DNA of 64,000 bases from Sipunculus nudus (lineage: Eukaryota; Annelida; Sipuncula; Golfingiida; Sipunculidae), in assembly GCA_026874595.1 (NCBI GenBank), contig CM049315.1, positions 79,004,065 to 79,068,064 of the forward strand, in the 5' to 3' direction. The position numbers were made by a program, and so were the translations under genes. This document shows positions 1-8,704 of the stretch, one piece after another. Position 1 is the first letter of the stretch; each line of letters opens with the position of its first letter. The notes under the pieces are model-generated. The model had not been told where the DNA came from. It saw only the letters and a list, made by a program, of their open reading frames with translations, and did not search any database.

Positions 1-77
1 CATGCGTTGCACACCTGTGGCTTTTCCAGTACCGATGATATCCGATGAACACTCTTTAACCATTCTCATGCATCTCC

Positions 78-266
78 GATCCCAACCAGGACTCCCCTGT
101 CCCCCCCCCCTGGGCGATCCCACCCACGACTCCCCTGTACCCCCCCTGAGCGATCCCACCCAGGACTACCCTGTACCACCCCCCCCCCCCCTGGGCGATC
201 CCACCCATGACTACCCTGTACCCCCCCCGGCCGATCCCACACAGAACTCCCCTGTTCCCCCCATGG
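78..266. repeat. C-rich tandem minisatellite, five imperfect copies
   Basis: Five copies of a 36-45 bp unit begin at 78, 116, 152, 197 and 233. Each starts with gatccca, continues with a variable c/g/t-rich middle and ends in a C homopolymer of variable length. Most of the length variation is in the C run, as expected of replication slippage. Open frames across it are proline-rich and repetitive and I do not regard them as genes. The repeat lies outside the dense viral gene array and is probably flanking DNA. Confidence 0.85.
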
Positions 267-491
267 TTAAGCATACTGACCTTTCACATCCGACCTCGGC
301 GACCCCAATCGACCTTTCACATCCTACCGACTCTTCTTCCCCCTGCCGGTGATCCCCAAACCTACAACTGGTCTACTTCCGACTTGAACCACACAACCGA
401 CCCCTGGTGGCCACAGGCCACAACTCTACTACTTCTTGACATAAGGCAGAGGGAGGGGCCGCCCCCTCCCCCCTCAAGTCCCCCCCTCCCC

Positions 492-739
492 CACAGGGGA
501 GCCGTCTGGGAGTCAAAAGCGCCCATAGAGGTATAACGTCCCTGGGTGGGCTCGAACCACCAACCTTCCGATTAACAGCCGGACGCGCTAACCGTTGCGC
601 CACAGGGACTACATGCTTTGTGTACGTAAGTTTCTTATGTTATCATGAATAGGTACTGTTCCTTGATTTGATTGGCTGATGGAAAGTGTGACGTCACAGA
701 CACAGGGGAGCCGTCTGGGACCCAAAAGCGCCCATAGAG
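492..739. repeat. 39-bp direct repeat pair flanking the tRNA gene
   Basis: Two copies, 492-530 and 701-739, match at 37 of 39 positions; both begin cacaggggagccgtctggga and end gcgcccatagag. The first copy lies just beyond the 3' end of the tRNA-Asn gene, and the second lies about 90 bp beyond its 5' end without a second tRNA gene. Seen: the repeat. Inferred: remnants of a tandem tRNA array or a tRNA-associated repeat in the host genome. Confidence 0.8.
537..609 (-). tRNA. tRNA-Asn (anticodon GTT)
   Basis: Read on the reverse strand, the cloverleaf is complete: a perfect 7-bp acceptor stem (GTCCCTG with CAGGGAC), D arm GCGC-loop-GCGC, anticodon stem TCCGG/TCGGA with one G-T pair, anticodon loop CTGTTAA giving GTT, and T arm GGTGG-TTCGAGC-CCACC. 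A G at 537 fits as discriminator base, and no CCA is encoded. Internal A-box-like and B-box (GGTTCGAGCC) promoter elements are present, and a TTTT RNA polymerase III terminator follows about 20 bp downstream. The form is a typical animal nuclear tRNA-Asn. Herpesviruses do not normally carry such genes, so this supports host DNA at the left edge. Confidence 0.93.
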
Positions 740-1431
740 CGCTCTCAACTGGTAGTATTATAGAGCCGGCCTGTTTATATAGTAGGGTTGTGGACACATT
801 TAAATCTTTGGTGAAGATATCGTAAATGTTACTCGTGGAACGTTGGAGGCATATTTTTCCTAAAATTGTAGCAGGTATTTCGTAAATGTCATGTAGACCG
901 TTGTCTGGCAAAGGACTAATTTGTTGTTATGACCAGTGCTGTATGAGGCAGCGCCCCCTATCATATATTACCAACACTAATATAACAGTCACTACACATG
1001 ACGTATTTAATGAACCCGTTTACCTGATAACTGATCGTATGAAGCATAATTGTTTGCGTTGTGTAGATTGTGGTTAGGTTTTACCCCCTTTATGTGACAC
1101 AATAGTACGTTTATGTCGTTTCTTTTTGGTCTGTTTGTGATAGATATTAAATTTAACCTGCAATGTGCGGGGTTTATATGCCACATAACCTGAATGCGCG
1201 CACACACACACACCATGTACACAAAATAATAAATGGGGGCATTTGGACGTTGGTGAGAGATGGTAGTGAAACAAATTGTATTTAAAAACATACAGCGTAC
1301 AACAACACATATAACAGATATATGAAGAAAAACATAGATGATTCATTTTTCAAAGCACAATATGTGGTTTTTATTGGGAACAACAATTTCCTATACAATG
1401 CCTTGTTGTTTATCACACACGTTCCATATCA
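610..1431. other. Non-coding stretch between tRNA and first viral gene
   Basis: No convincing gene was seen. The stretch is AT-rich, includes the second copy of the 39-bp repeat and a short (CA)n run near 1199-1215, and carries only short frames without protein character. The boundary between host and viral DNA may lie here, but I could not place it. Confidence 0.5.
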
Positions 1432-2874
1432 TCAAGAAGCATAAGTGTATTTTGTATCAAGATCAAGCAAGAAATAGGGAAAATACACGCGGCCGTCTCT
1501 CACTTCCACACACGGTACATTAGAAGCAAACTGTCGCACGCGCCCCAAACGAAAAGACGCTGCCCACGCCGCTGTTCTTGTTAGAACAGAAAACAGGTTT
1601 TTCTTCGCGTCCTGTACTGAAACCGATCGACACTTGGCCATTTCCAAAGTGGCACAGAATGTGCGCCTCACACGACCCACACCTGTCCCGACGTAGCGGT
1701 GGACGTGCCGTGACACGTGTCTGGCTGTTTTGGTTGACTTAACGATATACAGCCCAATCTTATCTTGTTCCAACATGGCCACGACAAAAAACAGTTGGAA
1801 ATCATTTATCCGCGTTGGTGTTCCATCGAATGCACCAGAGCGGTCGTACATGATTTTATATTCGTCGTAATATTCGTCGTCCTCAGTGTGGTAACATAGG
1901 TCCATATCGATGTAATTTTCGACGGGACACCACAACTGTAGCTTTTCATCGGAAGGAGGGATGAACGTGTTACAATGCGCATGCACCTTATCGGCGGCGT
2001 CCCGAGGCCGCCCTGACACGCACAGACGGACAGCGTGTGGCAAATTGCACTGGTTGACAGGTGCGTCCAGCAGTGAACCACCGCTCGTGTTGTGACAGCC
2101 TATGTACACTCCTGACGGAATGAAGTTTTCTGTGAAGAGTCCCACTGGGTCCCACTGCTTGCCGAGTTTTTTGGCGTCCTGCATAGCGTCCACGGTGACA
2201 TCAGCCATGCAATCAGTGATGGTGTTGACAAAGACAGATGTTTCGTCTTTGAGTCTCCGACTGTGAAGTGCTGCCAGCAGAGACTTCATTGGAACCTGTC
2301 GGCCGTAGGACGATTTCCCCTGCACCTGATGTAAATAGCCGTCCGTGTCCGGTCCTTCCACGCGTGAAATGAGGGCGTCGCTAGCATCTTGTATCACTTC
2401 GCATAATCTCTCGGCGTATGTGAGACCCGATTGCTGCACACGTAGTCTGTCCTTCATCTTTGCGTCCGCGTCCAGGAGGTGCAGACGCCGCCGTGTGAAC
2501 ATTAACAGCCCAGGGACGAAATGTTTCGGGTGGGCCACAGTCGGTGCTGAAGAATCGGAAACGTCGACGGGGCCAGGCCCTGTGGTCGCCAGGTGGCTGA
2601 GGTCGACATTTATGGGCAATTCTGCCCCCGCCCTGCCCAAACTATCCCGGACGGGTTGCGTCTTTAACCTCACTATGTCCGTGTACTCCCCTTTGTACTT
2701 TCTGACGTCATGGTCGCCTACGAACACCCCATGGAGGTAAGTCTCTGGAACCCTCGGCAACACGGCTATGGCTTTGCGGCGGATGTGTTCCGGCAGGCTT
2801 GTCTCCAGCCGGCGATTCTGTGTCCGCATGAAGCGGTCCCTGCTCATTTGATCGAACTTGAAAGCCTGTTCCAT
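1432..2874 (-). CDS. Hypothetical 480-residue protein
   Basis: A full-length open frame with coding-like composition whose family I do not recognise. The first ATG is at 2874 (MEQAFKFDQM); the frame is open a little further up only through a GTG codon. No signal peptide or membrane segment is visible. The middle contains an acidic, tyrosine-rich patch (HTEDDEYYDEYKIMYD) and scattered Cys/His residues without a clear zinc pattern. It is divergent from the OTU-like gene starting at 3027, leaving about 150 bp for two promoters. It could be a capsid or tegument protein by size, but nothing in the sequence decides this. Confidence 0.7.
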   Translation of the reverse strand: MEQAFKFDQMSRDRFMRTQNRRLETSLPEHIRRKAIAVLPRVPETYLHGVFVGDHDVRKYKGEYTDIVRLKTQPVRDSLGRAGAELPINVDLSHLATTGPGPVDVSDSSAPTVAHPKHFVPGLLMFTRRRLHLLDADAKMKDRLRVQQSGLTYAERLCEVIQDASDALISRVEGPDTDGYLHQVQGKSSYGRQVPMKSLLAALHSRRLKDETSVFVNTITDCMADVTVDAMQDAKKLGKQWDPVGLFTENFIPSGVYIGCHNTSGGSLLDAPVNQCNLPHAVRLCVSGRPRDAADKVHAHCNTFIPPSDEKLQLWCPVENYIDMDLCYHTEDDEYYDEYKIMYDRSGAFDGTPTRINDFQLFFVVAMLEQDKIGLYIVKSTKTARHVSRHVHRYVGTGVGRVRRTFCATLEMAKCRSVSVQDAKKNLFSVLTRTAAWAASFRLGRVRQFASNVPCVEVRDGRVYFPYFLLDLDTKYTYAS

Positions 2875-3026
2875 CACGTGTTGATGGGTCACGGGGGCAA
2901 CTTATTTGGGATCCGCAATGGTGAACTTTGTCCCTCACGTCGTCCGTTTGCTGTGACGAGAAAGGGCGTCATCAAACGTCAGTGCAAAACGGACATTGTA
3001 GAGGTCAGACAGTTCCAATAATAAAA

Positions 3027-4061
3027 ATGGCACGGCAAACAGCCGACCCGACACCGATGAGCAGGACGGAATGGGACGAGCAGTTGCAAAAAACGGGATG
3101 GACGCGCAAGAACGTTATCAGAGACGGAAACAGTTTTTTCCGGGCTGTGGCCATACTAATGAACGGGATGCACGAAGGCCAGCATGGGAGGTTGCGTCAG
3201 GTAGTAAGGGATCACACAGGTAACAAAGCGCTGCAGGAAGGGGTTGAACCCGGAAACGACGCGGTGCGGGCGATATCACATAAGTACGATTGCCATGTAA
3301 ATGTCCTGCGGACGACAGGTGACATCCGCCTTCTGACATCATTAGCACGTAGCAGGAAACCTTCAATAACTCTCGTACACACCGAAGGAGGGTACGACGT
3401 TTTAATACCGACATCTGAACAAGCAAAAGTACAACCACAGTCCTGTTCTCCTCCTCGTGCCATAGATATGTACGCGGATGAGGCATCCTCTTTACTCGAG
3501 GATCTTGGCAAAGAATGGGCGAGGATCATGCACCGCATGCAGACAAGTGCCAGCACCAGACAAGAGCGTAGCGGCGGATTGGACGAAAGACCGATAACAG
3601 GGCCGTTGCGGGAAGAACAGCACCGGCGGCACCTGCCTTCAATCAGTGCAAATGCCGCTGGTGGGAGCGCAGATCAAATGTGTACGGATGAACATGTGAC
3701 GGCGGGTGGTGAACGCGGAGAGGCGATGAGTACGGAGGAAACAGCGGATAAAACAGAAATACGAAAACGGCGGATGACATCAACAGCAAGTAGAACAAAC
3801 GCTCCAAGCCGTCCACAGTCGGGCAGTGTGACAGACGACCAACCGGTCTCAGGCAGTAAATCGAAAAGAAAGAAGTGTACTAAGCCCAAAACACCCGCAC
3901 AGGCACCCCAAATGGACACCACGACTACGTCAGAAACGCAAACCCATAGTGATCCCGCACCTGAGACACGAGACGCAACGACCCAGGAGGCTGTCCAAAA
4001 AGGCCCCGAACCCGACCCCCAGGTATTATTTAATGAAGTTAAAAATATGCATGCTGAATGA
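3027..4061 (+). CDS. OTU-protease-like protein with lost catalytic residues
   Basis: A 344-residue protein. Residues about 28-130 follow the layout of the OTU deubiquitinase fold: an opening DGNxxFRAV segment at residues 33-41, then H-x-x-LR helices, and a closing ITLVH...GYDVL strand. In active OTU enzymes the nucleophile is the Cys of DGNCxFR and the base is the His of HYD. Here these positions are Ser36 and Gly122, so a standard Cys protease is not expected. The remaining ~210 residues are Ser/Thr/Pro-rich with a basic, NLS-like KSKRKKC stretch. The ATG at 3027 (aaaaATGG) is preferred over an upstream non-ATG start that would run into the divergent gene. It may be a ubiquitin-binding pseudo-enzyme. 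Its position just before the tegument protease block is suggestive of a related role. Confidence 0.62.
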   Translation: MARQTADPTPMSRTEWDEQLQKTGWTRKNVIRDGNSFFRAVAILMNGMHEGQHGRLRQVVRDHTGNKALQEGVEPGNDAVRAISHKYDCHVNVLRTTGDIRLLTSLARSRKPSITLVHTEGGYDVLIPTSEQAKVQPQSCSPPRAIDMYADEASSLLEDLGKEWARIMHRMQTSASTRQERSGGLDERPITGPLREEQHRRHLPSISANAAGGSADQMCTDEHVTAGGERGEAMSTEETADKTEIRKRRMTSTASRTNAPSRPQSGSVTDDQPVSGSKSKRKKCTKPKTPAQAPQMDTTTTSETQTHSDPAPETRDATTQEAVQKGPEPDPQVLFNEVKNMHAE

Positions 4062-4112
4062 CAACCAGCCTGGTCACCGATTAAAAGTATCCGTGCTGTA
4101 TCGCCACCAGCC

Positions 4113-6146
4113 ATGTCACAGATTAATGACGAAACCGATAGGAACGTAGACGACGATAATGCCGCCCAACAATTGCTGGGTCAGCTTACAATGCTGGGTG
4201 CTCAGATTCCAGCCTCGTCATCAAACCAAGACGAAACCGATTTCGATATGATGACAGGTGAAATGTCACTGGCCGCAACAGAACTCGCCAGACTACAAGC
4301 CGCAGAAGCTGAAACAGAACGCGCCATTCGAGAAGCCGCACAAGCTACAGCAGAACGGGCCAAACTAGAAGCCGCAATTGCTGCTGCAGAAATCGAATTG
4401 GGGCAGTCGGAAGCGGGGGTACAACAGGTAGCGGATGGTGTCTACCAACAGGGCGGAACGGGGCAGCCCAATCGTGTGCCAGGTGACACAGCCGACGACA
4501 CACGGGAATTGACACTGCCCACAGAAACGGCTGATCACATAGGACATCAAAACGTGTACTGTGCGGAAGGTGGTATCGATCTGAATGATTTTTTATCTGA
4601 ACTGTTTGGCGACGGACAATCAAATGACCAAGGCGTTCAAACACAACCTGCTGACCAGGGCGCGTCCGGGTCTGTACACTATCAACATCCTTTCACAGAA
4701 GATACCACGTTCAGTCTTCCTTCATTTGACGGGGAAGACGACCGCAAACAGCAGGATGACCCTGTGAGAAAGACCCCCTCAGACACGTCCAACGTGTCTT
4801 CATCAACCGGAGTCAACACACATCAACGGCCTGTAACAGGTTTGAGCATCGGCCAAGAAGCCAGAGGTGAAGAGGGACAACTGAGTAAATCTGATACGGA
4901 CGAAACCGAAAGTGCCGTCGCCACCATCATCGCCGCCCTAGAGCATGACGAGCGGCATGAAGAGAAAAAGCTTACAGGTGACACAGTAAATGGGTTTGTT
5001 CCCTGCCCCGCAACTGCCGATGGCGGGGGCACATCACATCACATTGAACAACATGAAACCGACGAACAAGAAAGTATACAAGAAGGGAAGGCACACAGCA
5101 CGGATACAACTGTTACCCAAGACCCTCCATTTCACAGGGATACAGCACAGGGAACGCCCATGCGGCAGGGCCAAGAGGACATCCTGCAGATGGCAATGAA
5201 CCAATGTGACATATTTAGCGCTTCAGACATCTGTCCCGATAACGTACCCACTGCGCCCTCTGTCACTGATCTGGGGGAAAACGCAGGGGCTCAACACGTC
5301 GCGCCTTCTGTCTCTGCCGTCCCAGGGGATACTGCTGACAAAGATATTCCTTCTGAACATCCGCAACATGTGGGGGAGAATGAGGCACCGGAACAAGATG
5401 CAAATCAACATTTAAGGACGGTAGGAGAAACAGCCACGCCTGTTGCCCATACAGGTGGTGCGGAGGCGGCTCGCCGTATCGCAGACGGCTCTCCAGACAC
5501 GGGTGCGTGCAAAAAAGAAACGCGTGGGCGAAAGGGCCACAAGAGTGTTTTGAAACCATCAAACCAGCATTCTACCGCCAACAAGCAAAAGGAAGCTCTG
5601 AGGAAGACAGCGCGACGTCTTAAACGCAACTCGGTACGGCTCAGTACCAAAATACTACAACCTCGTGTCATACACCCCACACCAGTTCCTGACTTTCCCA
5701 AGCGGAGACCAAGGCGCCAGCTACGCGTTGCGCACGTTGACCACCCGTACTCGAAACCTCCTGGGTCGGAAGACGAGCCAAAGTGCATACGCAAAAAGCG
5801 GCTATGGAACAAGATGACGCATCTAGTGCGCAGAACGATCGGCCATGTCAGTTATCATCCCGGCCCGCTGATGACACAGTTACGACGCCCTCGGGCTCGG
5901 AAAAGGCAGGCGAACGACCGACCGCGGAAGACACCGCCGGACATGCAAAAAACGCAGAACAAACAACACATGAAGAAAATACGAGCGGCGCGAGGGGCGA
6001 GTCGGACCAGATGGACACAACAGCCTGTGAGCAGAGGGAAACCAGCGCGGAAGAGTGTGGAGAAATGGAAGGTGACGATAGCGCCCCTTCCATGTCTGGA
6101 GACTATCCGACACGTGTTATGTTGTGTGATACGTTCGAAGACATAA
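4113..6146 (+). CDS. Acidic coiled-coil protein upstream of the tegument protease
   Basis: A 677-codon frame starting at ATG 4113. Residues about 45-105 form an Ala/Glu-rich heptad-like coiled coil (ELARLQAAEAETERAIREAA). The next ~350 residues are low-complexity, rich in Gln, Asp, Thr and His, followed by a strongly basic segment (around 5490-5800) that looks nuclear or nucleic-acid binding. The last ~340 bases overlap the protease-bearing frame that begins near 5804 in a different frame. The basic C-terminal tail in that overlap may be only a shadow of the other frame. It could be a separate tegument or scaffold gene, or the N-terminal part of one giant tegument gene with a frame change near 5.79 kb. 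Confidence 0.6.
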   Translation: MSQINDETDRNVDDDNAAQQLLGQLTMLGAQIPASSSNQDETDFDMMTGEMSLAATELARLQAAEAETERAIREAAQATAERAKLEAAIAAAEIELGQSEAGVQQVADGVYQQGGTGQPNRVPGDTADDTRELTLPTETADHIGHQNVYCAEGGIDLNDFLSELFGDGQSNDQGVQTQPADQGASGSVHYQHPFTEDTTFSLPSFDGEDDRKQQDDPVRKTPSDTSNVSSSTGVNTHQRPVTGLSIGQEARGEEGQLSKSDTDETESAVATIIAALEHDERHEEKKLTGDTVNGFVPCPATADGGGTSHHIEQHETDEQESIQEGKAHSTDTTVTQDPPFHRDTAQGTPMRQGQEDILQMAMNQCDIFSASDICPDNVPTAPSVTDLGENAGAQHVAPSVSAVPGDTADKDIPSEHPQHVGENEAPEQDANQHLRTVGETATPVAHTGGAEAARRIADGSPDTGACKKETRGRKGHKSVLKPSNQHSTANKQKEALRKTARRLKRNSVRLSTKILQPRVIHPTPVPDFPKRRPRRQLRVAHVDHPYSKPPGSEDEPKCIRKKRLWNKMTHLVRRTIGHVSYHPGPLMTQLRRPRARKRQANDRPRKTPPDMQKTQNKQHMKKIRAARGASRTRWTQQPVSRGKPARKSVEKWKVTIAPLPCLETIRHVLCCVIRSKT

Positions 6147-8704
6147 AAACTCGGGAGTACTTCCAACTGGACAAAGGCGGTATGTATAGTGTAGATATGA
6201 CTCTTTGTCGTCCGCAGACCCCAAACCCCAGCGCGGACCACGCTTCCCTCCTAGCACCGCGGGTGAGAGATTCACACACGGTCACAGGTGCACCGTTTAT
6301 GCAAACAGAAGAAACACAGGACGGACAGGAACAAGATGACGCGAGTTCTGTTTCACTTACAGAAAGAATACAGAATATGCCTGCCACGTTCGAGCAGAGC
6401 ATGGACGACAGCGATGCGTCTGATGACACGTTGGAACAGCATATGGACGAGAGTAGCGAATGTGAGGGAAACGTGCCTATTAGTGTAACTACCATGGATG
6501 AGTCGGACGGCACGGTGGAAGACGAGGGAGGCGTGAACGACGCACGGCGTGTCCCTGTCAATACACAAGGAAAGACTGTCGCGTCACGCGGTGACCGCCC
6601 ATGTGATACGGAGACCGCCAACGAAGGCAGAGGATCTGACAAACAGAGAGATATGCCTCGCAGCGACCGCCCGGACGAAACACGATCGAGTTCAGGCGGA
6701 CCTCCCCGGCACGCGTCACAGAAAGATACAACGGGAAAAGATGCATCAAACACAGACGCGTGTGATATACCACCTGGACACCCGGTGATCACGAAGTGCG
6801 TGACGGGGTCATTTCACCAGGGGGACCACCAACATTTTCTTTCGTTCTCAGTCGGAAAACAGTGTGTTCCCAACTGCGCAGTGGCTTTGATCCGGTGCAG
6901 CATTGAGGACCCGGAGACTTGGACAACCTCCACATTAGACGACATTTTAGACGCCGGCGACCAGCTTTACTACAGCATTAAAGGGTACCCTGTGGAAGAC
7001 GCGGGATACGTTTGTTTGGACGAGTTGCCGGAAACGATTGACTGCTTCTCGCGTTCTTTCTCTGTGGTATCGTACATGTACCGGAGCGACCTGATTAACA
7101 GAAATGATTTCCGTAACACTTACAGAACGTTACGGATGGCTCTGTGTGACGACAAGGGGTACTTATCGTCGATCCTGATACTCCAAGACTGCGCAATCGC
7201 TGTCATGCAAAAAGGTAGCAAATATTACGTCTTCGATTCGCACAGTCGGGACATGCGCGGGAAGGTCACACCAACGGGCACATCTGTGCTTTTGGGATTT
7301 GACATTCTTGCAGAGGCTATTAAGCATATAACAAATCTCGCGTACACGCTGAAAGTAAACGGATACGAAAGCAGATTGTACAGTATAACTGAGAACCGAG
7401 TGGACGCACCTGTCCGAGAGCAAACGGACCCTGTTGCCCCCGTCCACAGCACGCCGCGGGCGGACACGCCAGTTGATACGCAGCAGTCGGACCGGGTGGA
7501 CGAAACGAGAGAAGAGGACGTCGCCTCAGCCTGTAACACAGGAGCTGACGAGAAAATGGAAGAGCAGGATGTGGCGGCATCCGAGCAACATTCGGGTCAG
7601 TCCGGTGCGGAAGAAATGGAAGATGTGCAAGGTGACATCACCCGTGAGGAAACGACAGAAGAGGACGTCGCCACAAGACCTGCTCAGGAGCAGCCCGATG
7701 ACGGGGCAGGCCAACCAAACCCCGCCTCCGCCTGTAACACAGGGGCTGAAGCGGATATGGAAGAGCAGGATGTGGCGGCATACGAGCAACATTCGGGTCC
7801 ATCCGAGACGGAAGAAATGGAAGATGTGCAGGGTGACATCACCCGTGATGAACAGACCCCTCCGCGATCAGGCGAAGGCGACCCAGGAGTCGACGATCTG
7901 AACACATCGACCCGCAAGAAGCTCCATATCAAAAGTCAACCCGGAAAAGCTTCAAACAACAGAGGTCGCCCCTCAAAAGGCGTGACGCACGGAAAGATGG
8001 ACGAACATGCTGCGTCGTTGGTCAAACGGTATGAAGAGGCAGTCAAAGTATACAACGAACGTAGAGACACACTTGCACATTTCTGTGCAATTTGCACGTC
8101 CAAAGTGGTTGGAAATATCGAGGAGGTAGAGGAAATGAAGCAGAAACTGACAATGTTGAAGACGAAAGCACTGCGAGCGCGTACGAATATCCCATCATTA
8201 CAGGGCGTCGATATACCCCTGATTGTGAAAAAGAAAGTAGAGCGTAAGCACAAGATAAACATAATGCCTAACACAGCGAAGGCTACAAAGGCTTTAGACA
8301 AGGCAGAAACAGAAGCAGCCAAAAGGGAAAAGAAAGAAAATGATCAAACAATCGCAGACATGCGGGCAGGCCTTTTGAACGAATTGCGAGACCCCAGTGT
8401 CACGTACGATGACGTGAAACGAAACGAGTCGAAATACCAGCACGTCCTGCCAATAACGCCCGCAGAAGAAAAAGACGCTAAGAGTACCGTCGAAGCATGG
8501 ATGACGAACATGGCCGATTACATCGAATATGCCCTGATCCACATCGAAAAAAAAAGCAGAAGAGTCACCGTCCATGTTGGCCGAGCCACCCCGTGGAGTG
8601 CCCGGGATTTTCTGGTTACACAAAGAAACGGATACACAAGTTGCGACGGGCAGAGCGCTGTTGGAAATGTACAGGGTGCTGCGCGCCAGCGCCGTCGACC
8701 ATAA
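5804..8704 (+). CDS. Herpesvirus-type tegument cysteine protease domain (UL36 N-terminal type)
   Basis: A 966-residue frame from ATG 5804; the frame is open from a GTG at 5783. After an acidic, low-complexity leader, residues about 320-530 match the herpesvirus tegument ubiquitin-specific protease (peptidase C76 type). The Cys box GKQCVPN places the nucleophile at residue 354, and the FDSH motif supplies Asp478 and His480. In known herpesviruses this domain removes ubiquitin and sits at the N-terminus of the largest tegument protein. Two 119-bp in-frame repeats follow, then a coiled-coil region. The frame loses sense after an A9 run at 8547-8555, where coding passes to the 2799-codon frame. 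I infer that the two frames are parts of one large tegument protein. Confidence 0.75.
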   Translation: MEQDDASSAQNDRPCQLSSRPADDTVTTPSGSEKAGERPTAEDTAGHAKNAEQTTHEENTSGARGESDQMDTTACEQRETSAEECGEMEGDDSAPSMSGDYPTRVMLCDTFEDIKTREYFQLDKGGMYSVDMTLCRPQTPNPSADHASLLAPRVRDSHTVTGAPFMQTEETQDGQEQDDASSVSLTERIQNMPATFEQSMDDSDASDDTLEQHMDESSECEGNVPISVTTMDESDGTVEDEGGVNDARRVPVNTQGKTVASRGDRPCDTETANEGRGSDKQRDMPRSDRPDETRSSSGGPPRHASQKDTTGKDASNTDACDIPPGHPVITKCVTGSFHQGDHQHFLSFSVGKQCVPNCAVALIRCSIEDPETWTTSTLDDILDAGDQLYYSIKGYPVEDAGYVCLDELPETIDCFSRSFSVVSYMYRSDLINRNDFRNTYRTLRMALCDDKGYLSSILILQDCAIAVMQKGSKYYVFDSHSRDMRGKVTPTGTSVLLGFDILAEAIKHITNLAYTLKVNGYESRLYSITENRVDAPVREQTDPVAPVHSTPRADTPVDTQQSDRVDETREEDVASACNTGADEKMEEQDVAASEQHSGQSGAEEMEDVQGDITREETTEEDVATRPAQEQPDDGAGQPNPASACNTGAEADMEEQDVAAYEQHSGPSETEEMEDVQGDITRDEQTPPRSGEGDPGVDDLNTSTRKKLHIKSQPGKASNNRGRPSKGVTHGKMDEHAASLVKRYEEAVKVYNERRDTLAHFCAICTSKVVGNIEEVEEMKQKLTMLKTKALRARTNIPSLQGVDIPLIVKKKVERKHKINIMPNTAKATKALDKAETEAAKREKKENDQTIADMRAGLLNELRDPSVTYDDVKRNESKYQHVLPITPAEEKDAKSTVEAWMTNMADYIEYALIHIEKKSRRVTVHVGRATPWSARDFLVTQRNGYTSCDGQSAVGNVQGAARQRRRP
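7529..7848 (+). repeat. In-frame 119-bp duplication in the tegument protease gene
   Basis: Copies at 7529-7647 and 7730-7848 are offset by 201 bp (67 codons), so the frame is kept. Each encodes an acidic module with MEEQDVAA, EQHSG and EEMEDVQGDITR. The copies are highly similar at the DNA level, so the duplication is recent. Confidence 0.9.

Noticed and set aside
2-536. Proline-rich open frames over the left minisatellite
   Set aside because: They are produced by the C-rich tandem repeat in several phases on both strands and have no protein character beyond it.
6103-6792. 229-codon reverse-strand frame inside the tegument protease gene
   Set aside because: Ser/Val/Cys-rich shadow of an acidic low-complexity coding strand.
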